This document shows positions 39,049 through 45,291 of a stretch of DNA of 45,291 nt, piece by piece (position 1 is the first letter of the stretch; each line of letters opens with the position of its first letter). This DNA is from Tannerella sp. GTDB lineage: Bacteria; Bacteroidota; Bacteroidia; Bacteroidales; Tannerellaceae. The notes under the pieces were generated by a model that had not been told where the DNA came from, did not search any database, and saw only the letters and a list, made by a program, of their open reading frames with translations. The position numbers were made by a program, and so were the translations under genes. The DNA is taken from NCBI GenBank assembly GCA_031289275.1, contig JAITPV010000252.1, positions 1 through 45,291 on the forward strand. The letters run 5' to 3'.

Positions 39049-39782
39049 TATTCATTATTTGATTTATCTTCATTCTTTTCTGTTTCTTTCCCGTGGTGGT
39101 GGCTGAGGGCGTTTTTATAGCGGTCTACAGTCACATTCCAAACCTTGATAAACGGCGCATACGCAGCATCTCCCTCGACCAGCGTCAAGGCTTCGATGCG
39201 TTCGACGATGTCCAGATAGCAACGGTTGGTTTGGCGGCGCACATCCAGCACCTGGAGTTCGGTTTTGCCGGCCGCTTCGTGTGTACGTTCGTATATGGCC
39301 GCTTCAAAATCGTGGTTGGCGCGTTCCAGTTCGTCCACCCATCCGTCGAGGTTCAGCGTTTTGACGGCAGGGGCATACGTTCCGCGAAATTCCTGCAAGA
39401 TATTATAGATGGCGGCTGTTTCTTCGCTGTAGGGTTTAGCGGCCAAATCGCCGTAATGATCCAGCAGGAGGGTGAGTTGGCCGGCTGCTGCACGTTGCAC
39501 GGGGTCAAAATGGTATCCGGCCGATTTCACGGCAGCCGTCAGTCCGCGAAAAATATCGTCGCGGTGTTTGTCTGCTGCGACAAGCGATGTCGTATAGCTG
39601 CTTTTAATGATTTTCTCCAGCGCTTCGTCGGCCTGGGCATAGAGAGCCACAAATACGGCGAACAACTCGACAATGTTCAATGTCTTCGGCGATGTTTCTT
39701 CGACGAACCGTTTAAATTCGGTGAAGAAATTAAACCATTCTTCGTTGCGAAAATCAGTAAGTTTGATTCGTTTAATTTTCAT
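39048..39782 (-). CDS. DUF6261-like helical protein
   Basis: The 244 residues start MKIKRIKLTDFRNEEWFNFF and end in a charged HHHGKETEKNEDKSNN tail. The first line, the helix LNLDGWVDELERANHDFEA and the finish YAPFIKVWNVTVDRYKNAL are what I recall of DUF6261, an all-helical family of unknown function common in Bacteroidales. No signal peptide or catalytic motif is visible. It leads a two-gene operon with the beta-helix protein (one-base overlap). Its leader has four 42-bp repeats and a near-perfect palindrome. The family name is from memory and needs a profile search. Confidence 0.65.
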   Translation of the reverse strand: MKIKRIKLTDFRNEEWFNFFTEFKRFVEETSPKTLNIVELFAVFVALYAQADEALEKIIKSSYTTSLVAADKHRDDIFRGLTAAVKSAGYHFDPVQRAAAGQLTLLLDHYGDLAAKPYSEETAAIYNILQEFRGTYAPAVKTLNLDGWVDELERANHDFEAAIYERTHEAAGKTELQVLDVRRQTNRCYLDIVERIEALTLVEGDAAYAPFIKVWNVTVDRYKNALSHHHGKETEKNEDKSNNE

Positions 39783-39834
39783 AGTGTATCATATATATTG
39801 AGTTATTGTTAATTTTCCATATCCGGACAATCGC

Positions 39835-40002
39835 TTGGAGCATCCCACCGTTGGTGTTGATCTTCCCCGAAGTCATTTGGAGCGTCCCACCGTCGGTGTT
39901 GACCTTCCCCGAAGTCATTTGGAGTGTCCCACCGCCGGTGTTGACTTTCTCCGGAATCATTTGGAACGTCCCACCGCCGGTGTTGACTTTCTCCGGAGTT
40001 AA
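39835..40002. repeat. four tandem 42-bp repeats (2 x 21)
   Basis: Units start at 39835, 39877, 39919 and 39961, each opening TTGGAGCGTCCCACCG-like and continuing GTTGACCTTCCCCGAAGTCA-like. Each splits into two diverged 21-bp halves that both open TTGR and carry a CCC at about position 10. Spacing is exact. The array lies in the leader of the DUF6261-like gene. Confidence 0.9.
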
Positions 40003-40004
40003 TT

Positions 40005-40033
40005 GAAAGTTCCGACCAATGGTCAGAACTTTC
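40005..40033. repeat. 29-bp near-perfect palindrome
   Basis: The arms GAAAGTTC-C-GACCA and TGGTC-A-GAACTTTC meet around a central A, with one mismatched pair. It sits at the promoter-side edge of the 42-bp repeats. It could be an RNA hairpin in the leader or an operator for a dimeric regulator. Confidence 0.85.
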
Positions 40034-40125
40034 CACAAGCAAATGAGATATTTTAAAATCATCGTACAAACAGTCCTTTTGGAAAAAAATCCGTTATGCT
40101 CTTTTTTCGTTAAATTAATTGCCGA

Positions 40126-40133
40126 CAAATGTA
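40126..40133 (-). promoter_or_regulatory. -7 promoter motif of the DUF6261 operon
   Basis: The minus strand reads TACATTTG, a TAnnTTTG match. Its context, TTGCCGACAAA followed by TGTA on the plus strand, nearly repeats the promoter at 43056-43063. The leader would be about 340 nt and contain the palindrome and the four 42-bp repeats. Confidence 0.5.
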
Positions 40134-40805
40134 TGGCGTTTTTTAGAATTGAGATACCAAGAAAGGTTAATTCGTGTAGCGTATATCCTCCTATTATGCT
40201 TAAATATCATTAAATCTGCTGTTATTGAGGTGATTTTGGAAATTGAAACCTGAAAATGGAGCATGGAGAATGATGAATTATGAACTGCCCCCCAATGAAG
40301 CGCAGCGATTGGGGGCAGTGAAGATAGTACTCTCACTTACACCCGTAAGGGTTGAATAAAAAAGAGCAAAATTATTCAACCTTTCAGGTTGTAGTATGTA
40401 TGGATGATCGCTTATCCCCCAATCGCTGCGCTTCATTGGGGGTTATTCATATTAAGACCTCCGGTCTTTTCCCGACACACCAACATTCCCTGATTAGCCC
40501 ACCCGTCATTGGTAAGAATGAAGCAGGCGCCGATGCACTATATCTGTCGGTTGTTTGGGCGATTGCTTCACTGCGTTCGCAATGACGGGCGATTGTGCGG
40601 CATTCCCGACCCCCAACCTCCGGCTACGGAGGTGGTTCTGTAAGAGAAATAAGGAAATAAGGGGGGCTTGTGTGACCGCTATGGCTACTAAGGGCGCCCT
40701 CTCATCCTATCCCCCAATCGCTTGGGGGGTATTCACATGAAGACCTCCGGTCTTTTCCCGACACACCAACATTCCCTGACCAACCCCACCCGTCATTGGT
40801 AGGCT
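40134..40805. repeat. gene-free stretch of short palindromic repeats
   Basis: No gene is supported. It holds the inverted 154-bp copy B (40289-40442), a hairpin ATTGC/GCAAT at 40562-40583, CCTCCG/CGGAGG at 40617-40632, and a directly repeated block of about 95 bp (40416-40514 and 40711-40801) containing GACC-TCC-GGTC. The repeat block ends just before the stop of the HU-BACON gene. Confidence 0.75.
40289..40442 (-). repeat. 155-bp palindromic element, copy B (inverted)
   Basis: The reverse complement matches copy A at 36894-37048 over almost its whole length, with only a few substitutions in the inner hairpins. Together the two copies flank the DUF6261/beta-helix operon in opposite directions. 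Confidence 0.85.
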
Positions 40806-41687
40806 CTATTCGGCAACCATTGCTTTCAGTCGCTTGCCGCTTTCGGTAACGAGGATCAGCGCCCGGCCTTTCGGCAAATCGCGCCATTCGATGACGGCGC
40901 CGGCAGGGGCTTTCGCAACGAGCCGGCCGGTGAGGTCGTATACGGCGGTGATCCGAACGGCCGGCGCTTCGATCGCTTCGATACCGGCGGCATTACCTTC
41001 GCGCACGATTATGATCACGTAGCTTTCCCGGTTGCCGTCTTCTGCAGTGACGGTCAGGTTGAACACGTTCTCGCCCACCGTCAGACTGTGCATACCCGCG
41101 CCGGAGACCGACGAACCGGCATGATTCGGCACGGCCGTGAGCGTGACGCTCGCTGTCGCGTATGGAACGGTGGCCTGATACGACGTTACACCTGGGTCGA
41201 AGGCCGGACTGAGCGTTACGCCGCCGGAGAGACTTAGGGCCGACAACGTGCCGTCGCTGCTTGGAACCGGCGGCGGCTGGTTGAAACCGGACTGCGTCAC
41301 CGATACCGTCTGCGTGAGGCTGCCGCCCGAAAAGACAACGGTCGTACTCCGTGCGCCTGTCAACGGATTGGCTACCGCCGTCACGTTCGCGCTACCCGAA
41401 ACAATACCGATTGAAATCCAGTCCGCGTCACAAATTACCGTCCAGCTGACGTTGCCACCGACGGTAATTTGCCTTGTGCCGCCGTCCGCACCGAACGACA
41501 GGCTCGCCGGCGATACCGTCAACTCATCTTCCGCCTCCTTCGGATTCAGTGTTGTTTCCTCGGCCAGCAACCGGGCCACGTCTCTTTCCTTCACTAATCC
41601 CGTGCTTTTCAACACGGGATACCACAATTTGGGGATCGACGGATTCGCCGGGTTCCCACGTTCTACTTTATTATAAAATACAGGCAT
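40806..41687 (-). CDS. HU-like / BACON / cadherin-like fusion protein
   Basis: In 293 residues three kinds of module are visible. Residues 1-54 (MPVFYNKVERGNPANPSIPK, then LWYPVLKSTGLVKERDVARLLAEET broken by a short turn) look like the N-terminal part of a Bacteroidetes HU-type DNA-binding domain of the HU-HIG kind. Residues of about 56-138 are a BACON domain (LTVSPASLSFGADGG, TTVVFSGGSLTQTVSVTQSG). Residues of about 145-232 are a cadherin-like beta-sandwich (LSLSGGVTLSPAFDPGVTSY, NLTVTAEDGN). The last 60 residues (VYDLTGRLVAKAP, DLPKGRALILVTESGKRL) resemble a T9SS sorting tail. There is no signal peptide. The function and location are unclear. Confidence 0.75.
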   Translation of the reverse strand: MPVFYNKVERGNPANPSIPKLWYPVLKSTGLVKERDVARLLAEETTLNPKEAEDELTVSPASLSFGADGGTRQITVGGNVSWTVICDADWISIGIVSGSANVTAVANPLTGARSTTVVFSGGSLTQTVSVTQSGFNQPPPVPSSDGTLSALSLSGGVTLSPAFDPGVTSYQATVPYATASVTLTAVPNHAGSSVSGAGMHSLTVGENVFNLTVTAEDGNRESYVIIIVREGNAAGIEAIEAPAVRITAVYDLTGRLVAKAPAGAVIEWRDLPKGRALILVTESGKRLKAMVAE

Positions 41688-42110
41688 AATGGAATAAGTT
41701 AATTAATTGGAAAATATAAATCAGGGCACACAGCCGGCTAAGATGGCCTCTCCGCACCCTTGACCAACCCAAAATAAGTTGGACTTGTTTTTTTATTTGA
41801 AGAAAAATATTTGATTTCGCGTGCGCGTCCGAGCGTTTAATAGTAGGCTAACAGTGGTGTGTGTTTAAAAAAGAATGACATACGGCCAAATCACAACCGT
41901 TAAAGATGCGTAAGGCGCTGATATGTATTCCTTGTAAGTGCATTTATTTTTTTATTGATTCATTAAAAACTTATGCTCGCAAAAATACATGACTTTTCGA
42001 TAACAGATACGATCTTGCAAACATATTACAGTTAAAGGCGATTCAATCTTCAGGGATTCAATGGATTTAAAGGCAGAGTCTACAAAGGCTGCCACAGGGG
42101 TACGCCCCTG
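41688..42110. other. intergenic region upstream of the HU-BACON gene
   Basis: No gene is supported in these 423 bp. A minus-strand TATTTTTG at 41980-41987 could be the promoter of the HU-BACON gene with a leader of about 290 nt. CAGGGG/CCCCTG at 42095-42110 forms a tight hairpin around a TACG loop directly after the kinase stop codon, with no U-run. The rest shows no repeat or frame worth naming. Confidence 0.55.
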
Positions 42111-42977
42111 CTATATATCAAAAAACACAGGCGCCGGCGTATGGTCGGATGAATGATAAAGAATCAGCCCGTCTATGGGGCTTTTGATAATGGAACCAAG
42201 TCGTACCCCCATATCGGTGGCAGCTTCTTCCAGGATCGCTTTGAAATGGTGGGCTACCGAACCCACAAAATGGGCCGGATAGCTCCGGTAATTATATTTC
42301 ATCACATTCCGTTTCAAAAACGACTGGAATCGTTCCAAAACCAATTTGTGTATGCTTGGCTCCTGGATATAGTCGTATAAAAAAGGAGAAAAACTGGCCA
42401 GAAAACGGTTTGGAAACGGCTGTCGATAGACGCGATCCATAATTTCAGAGAGTGTCAGGTTGGTACGTTTAAAAAATGCAGCCTTCAATTCAGGCGTAAT
42501 CATATCCTTCAACAGGTCTTTAACTAATTGCTTTCCCAGATCTGCTCCCCCGCCTTCATCTCCAAGTATGTAACCTAACGGCGAAACTGTTTTTGCGATC
42601 TGTTCGCCATCATAAAAACACGAGTTGGAACCTGTTCCCATGATGCAGGCAATGCCGGCTTCCATTCCGCACAGACTGCGGGCGGCGCCCAATAAATCGG
42701 TGTGTGCTTCGACCGTCTCTGCCGGGATATGCCGCATAATCACTCTGCGCATCACCTCCACTTTGTCAAAGATACAACCGGCGCCATAAAAATAGACGGA
42801 ATCAATCTGTTGTTGATGGATGGAGGGCAATAGTGTCTGCACAATCTCCTTTTCCATTTCTTCTTCCGATTGAAAAAATGGATTAAAGCCTTTCGTATGT
42901 ATAGACCGAACGATTTCTTCCTGGTCTACTACACACCAATCTGTTTTTGTTGAGCCACTATCTGCTATCAGTATCAT
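42111..42977 (-). CDS. BadF/BadG-type ATPase, probable N-acetylglucosamine kinase
   Basis: The 288 residues have the ASKHA kinase motifs: phosphate-1 ILIADSGSTKTDWCVV at the start, phosphate-2 IMGTGSNSCFYDGEQI, and GYILGDEGGGADLGKQLV. This set fits sugar kinases of the BadF/BcrA group, commonly annotated as N-acetylglucosamine kinases in Bacteroidetes; the substrate is inferred. I chose the ATG at 42977 because motif 1 begins there. An upstream start at 43058 would add a basic segment that overlaps the promoter. Confidence 0.85.
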   Translation of the reverse strand: MILIADSGSTKTDWCVVDQEEIVRSIHTKGFNPFFQSEEEMEKEIVQTLLPSIHQQQIDSVYFYGAGCIFDKVEVMRRVIMRHIPAETVEAHTDLLGAARSLCGMEAGIACIMGTGSNSCFYDGEQIAKTVSPLGYILGDEGGGADLGKQLVKDLLKDMITPELKAAFFKRTNLTLSEIMDRVYRQPFPNRFLASFSPFLYDYIQEPSIHKLVLERFQSFLKRNVMKYNYRSYPAHFVGSVAHHFKAILEEAATDMGVRLGSIIKSPIDGLILYHSSDHTPAPVFFDI

Positions 42978-43055
42978 TCTCTTTTTCCGTCTTTTATACT
43001 CTATCGCCCACCCCTTTTGCGGCCAGAAGATAGATATTCGCTTCTTATTTGCCGA

Positions 43056-43063
43056 CAAAGGTA
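43056..43063 (-). promoter_or_regulatory. -7 promoter motif of the kinase gene
   Basis: The minus strand reads TACCTTTG, exact TAnnTTTG, 79 nt before the ATG at 42977, with a TTTG about 23 nt upstream. It supports the shorter start, since a start at 43058 would lie within the motif. Confidence 0.6.
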
Positions 43064-43216
43064 GTGTTTTTTATTATAAAAAACCACAAATAACCATGAA
43101 AAAAACGGATTAAATGTTTATATTCCCTTTTTGTGCTCATTTCGCCGTAAATAGTGACGGCAGATATAAATTTTTCAGCTAACTTTATGGCCTCAAATTT
43201 AACGAACAAGTATAAT

Positions 43217-43789
43217 ATGACAACACGGAAAAAACGGATTTCAAGTATTCTGATTGTATTAGCGATTCTCATGATGTGCGGGACGCATACAGATCGTTTG
43301 GCAATGGGGTCAAACAGAGCAACCGGCGCCTATTGTCTCCCGGAAGGAGTTTTGATTTCGATTCCCGGCAGCGAAAAACCGGTCGAACAACTGGCGGTAG
43401 GCGATTTGATTTTATCATACAATCCCCAAACGAAACAAGTGGAAGAAGCGGCCATCTTAACGTTAGCCGTCCAACATCATCATGTCCTTTATGAACTTGA
43501 TTTTGGCAGCACAAAAATCAAGGTGGCAGAAGATCAGCCCTTTTATTCGACCGGGAAATATTACTCGGTCGTGAAAAACGACACACACGGAGTACAAACA
43601 AAGGCTTTTGCTGTCGGGCAAAAAATAGATTTTCTGGTTGACGGGAAGTTGAAGAAAGTGAAACTGAAGGAAATAAAAAAAATCGAGACGTGCGAAAACA
43701 CGCATACCATTACAGGCTTGGATAAAAACAGATTATATTTTGCCAACGGGGCTTGTATTTCCACGGAAACAGTTACTCAAGATCATTAA
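43217..43789 (+). CDS. small exported Hint (hedgehog/intein) domain protein
   Basis: The 190 residues start with a basic, hydrophobic export signal (RKKRISSILIVLAILMMCG). The remainder is one Hint domain: block A AYCLPEGVLISIPG (cysteine 40) with VEQLAVGDLILSYN, block B region KVAEDQPFYSTGK, and the end ITGLDKNRLYFANGACIST. In active Hint domains block B has a T-x-x-H; here the position is E-D-Q, so the histidine is replaced. No toxin or adhesin segment is attached. The ATG at 43217 is the best start; upstream ATGs give an unlikely N-terminus. queA starts 5 nt after its stop, so the two are co-transcribed. Confidence 0.82.
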   Translation: MTTRKKRISSILIVLAILMMCGTHTDRLAMGSNRATGAYCLPEGVLISIPGSEKPVEQLAVGDLILSYNPQTKQVEEAAILTLAVQHHHVLYELDFGSTKIKVAEDQPFYSTGKYYSVVKNDTHGVQTKAFAVGQKIDFLVDGKLKKVKLKEIKKIETCENTHTITGLDKNRLYFANGACISTETVTQDH

Positions 43790-43794
43790 CGTAA

Positions 43795-45012
43795 ATGATA
43801 TTTCCGGGGGAAATTCATATAGCTGATTATCTTTATCCGCTTCCGGACGAACGGATTGCCAAATATCCGCTTTGCCGGCGCGATACGTCCAAACTGCTGG
43901 TCTACAAACAGGGCGAAATTCACGAAACGCAGTTCTGCCGTTTGCCGGAATGGTTGCCCGAAAAATCGTTGCTGGTTTTCAACAATACACGGGTGATTCA
44001 AGCCCGCTTGTTGTTCCGGAAAGCAACGGGGGCGGCCATCGAAATTTTCTGTCTGGAACCGGTCGAACCTCCTGATTACGCACAGGTTTTCCAACAGACC
44101 GGACAGTGCGTTTGGAAATGCCTGATCGGAAACTTGAAAAAATGGAAAACCGGACGGTTACGGCAAACCTTCCGGCTCGGAGGCGAATCCATTGCATTAA
44201 CGGCAGAACGCAAAGCGACTTGTGGAGACAGCCATTTGATTACGTTCACCTGGGATCACCCGTCCTGCACTTTTGCCGAAATACTGGATGTGGCCGGGAT
44301 ATTGCCCATTCCGCCCTACCTGCACCGTGAAACGGAACAAACCGATTTGTCTACCTATCAAACCGTCTATTCCAAAATCAAAGGCTCGGTGGCTGCTCCT
44401 ACGGCAGGATTGCATTTTACGCCCGAAATCCTGGCGGCATTGGACGCAAAAGGCTTCGGACGCGAAGAAATCACCTTGCACGTGGGCGCCGGAACATTCA
44501 AACCGGTCAAGACGTCAACCATCGGCCGGCACCCCATGCACACGGAATGTTTTACCGTCCGGCGGCAAACGATCGCACGCTTGCTTGACGCGCTGGGTCA
44601 TGTGATTGCCGTAGGTACGACATCCGTACGCACACTGGAAAGCCTTTATTATATCGGCGCAACGCTGGCGCAGCATCCGGATGCTTCCGGCGCGGAATTA
44701 ATCGTCCGGCAATGGGAGCCTTATGAAACGGCGTTCCCTGAAATCACGCCGGCCGAAGCGTTACGGCAAATCCTCGACTGGTTAGACCGGCGGCAATCCG
44801 GCGAACTGGTTTCGGCGACCCAAATACTGATTGCTCCCGGCTATACGTTCCGAATCGTCCGCGGCATGTTAACAAACTTCCATCAACCGCAGAGCACGTT
44901 GTTGTTGCTTGTTTCCGCTTTTGTAAAGGGCGACTGGAAACGCATGTATGACTACGCGCTGACCCACGATTTCCGTTTCTTAAGCTATGGAGACAGTTCT
45001 TTGCTGCTGTGA
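43795..45012 (+). CDS. queA: S-adenosylmethionine:tRNA ribosyltransferase-isomerase
   Basis: QueA adds the cyclopentane ring of queuosine in tRNA using SAM. The 405 residues carry VAAPTAGLHFT, LHVGAGTFKPV, GRHPMHTE, VGTTSVRTLESL and NFHQPQSTLLLLVSAF, with YGDSSLLL at the end. It is about 50 residues longer than most QueA proteins, mostly in the middle, and may be the longer QueA paralogue present in many Bacteroidetes. It follows the Hint gene by 5 nt. Confidence 0.92.
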   Translation: MIFPGEIHIADYLYPLPDERIAKYPLCRRDTSKLLVYKQGEIHETQFCRLPEWLPEKSLLVFNNTRVIQARLLFRKATGAAIEIFCLEPVEPPDYAQVFQQTGQCVWKCLIGNLKKWKTGRLRQTFRLGGESIALTAERKATCGDSHLITFTWDHPSCTFAEILDVAGILPIPPYLHRETEQTDLSTYQTVYSKIKGSVAAPTAGLHFTPEILAALDAKGFGREEITLHVGAGTFKPVKTSTIGRHPMHTECFTVRRQTIARLLDALGHVIAVGTTSVRTLESLYYIGATLAQHPDASGAELIVRQWEPYETAFPEITPAEALRQILDWLDRRQSGELVSATQILIAPGYTFRIVRGMLTNFHQPQSTLLLLVSAFVKGDWKRMYDYALTHDFRFLSYGDSSLLL

Positions 45013-45162
45013 ACATGTATTCCCTCCCGACAGCATGGTCAAGGTAAAAGCGTACTCCTGTCCTTTCTCAAAATATGATTGGGAAGAAAGCCATACCCGG
45101 GTCTTCTATTTTTTAGCAAGAAACAAACTCTTTTTAATTGATGAGTGAGAAAATAAAAGTAT

Positions 45163-45170
45163 TACCTTTG
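45163..45170 (+). promoter_or_regulatory. -7 promoter motif before the darT-like gene
   Basis: TACCTTTG is an exact TAnnTTTG, 20 nt before the ATG at 45191, with a TTG at 45138-45140 as the -33 element. Confidence 0.6.
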
Positions 45171-45190
45171 CAAATCACTTAAACAAAAAA

Positions 45191-45291
45191 ATGGTCGACT
45201 TAAACAAAACATATCTATACAGGATAACCCATATTGTGAATGTGCCGCACATTCTTGAGTATGGAGTTACCCATGTGTTGTCGGCTCATGT
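45191..45291 (+). CDS. probable DarT-type (DUF4433) ADP-ribosyltransferase toxin, N-terminus only
   Basis: Only 33 codons are in the window: MVDLNKTYLYRITHIVNVPH, then ILEYGVTHVLSAH. The start YRITHIxNxPHILxxGxTH is the pattern I recall for DUF4433/DarT proteins, which ADP-ribosylate thymidine in single-stranded DNA. Its promoter is separate from queA. In known systems darG, the macrodomain antitoxin, follows; here that would lie outside the window. The call rests on a short match. Confidence 0.6.
   Translation, partial: MVDLNKTYLYRITHIVNVPHILEYGVTHVLSAH

Larger units (their letters stand above)
39772..40062 (-). other. leader frame with 14-residue repeats (doubtful gene)
   Basis: From the ATG at 40062 an open frame of 96 codons crosses the 42-bp repeats and ends 11 nt inside the DUF6261-like gene. 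It gives units of the type MIPEKVNTGGGTLQ. An AAAAGGA lies 11-14 nt before the ATG. Two other frames across the repeats are also open, so translation is unproven. The frame offset to the following gene is the same as in the leader at 7596-8057. Confidence 0.35.

Noticed and set aside
39806-40006. Plus-strand frame with repeats of the type PPPVLTFSGIIW
   Set aside because: Same reason: the 42-bp period leaves this frame open. It is antisense to the leader and has no start signal.
36653-40805. Insertion sequence
   Set aside because: There are repeats and inverted elements but no transposase frame and no clear target-site duplication, so I kept them as repeats.
42978-43058. Longer N-terminus of the kinase
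   Set aside because: It would start inside the -7 promoter motif and would place 27 basic residues before the conserved ATP motif.

Overview
The window comes from a member of the phylum Bacteroidota, most likely order Bacteroidales. The evidence is a SusC/SusD pair, promoters with the Bacteroidetes -7 motif TAnnTTTG, generally weak Shine-Dalgarno sequences, a PorQ gene of the type IX secretion system (T9SS), a TonB/ExbB/ExbD set, and BACON and HU-like domains. No genus can be fixed from the sequence alone.

Layout. Positions 1-6790 (minus strand) hold part of a glycan-use locus: a SusC porin, a SusD lipoprotein and a separately promoted, left-truncated lipoprotein glycosidase. Positions 6986-8290 hold a helical protein of unknown function behind a leader of about 640 nt. 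That leader carries twelve in-phase 21-bp repeats and a (TC)n tract. Positions 8590-26930 (plus strand) are the complete streptomycin/S10/spc/alpha ribosomal superoperon, from rpsL to rplQ, with fusA, secY, map, infA, rpmJ and rpoA. It ends at a hairpin terminator shared with a converging Lrp/AsnC regulator gene. Positions 27518-32784 (minus strand) encode two ExbD proteins, a four-helix membrane protein, ExbB, tRNA-Ser(GGA), TatD, a polyprenyl synthase and TonB, so the energising machinery for SusC-type transporters sits within 5.3 kb. Positions 33013-36652 (plus strand) hold porQ-cmk-ispH and a Gfo/Idh/MocA oxidoreductase.

Positions 36653-42110 are accessory. A DUF6261-like gene and a secreted beta-helix protein form a two-gene minus-strand operon. 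Its leader has 42-bp (2 x 21) tandem repeats, and inverted 155-bp palindromic elements lie on either side. Next come more short palindromic repeats and a protein that joins an HU-like N-terminus to BACON and cadherin-like modules. Positions 42111-45291 hold a BadF-type kinase, a small exported Hint-domain protein directly upstream of queA, and at the right edge the first 33 codons of a probable DarT ADP-ribosyltransferase toxin.

The best candidates for something undescribed are four: the repeat leaders based on 21 bp, found before two unrelated-looking helical-protein genes with the same relative frame of an overlapping leader ORF; the HU-BACON fusion; the Hint protein with an altered histidine block; and the inverted palindromic elements around the DUF6261 operon.
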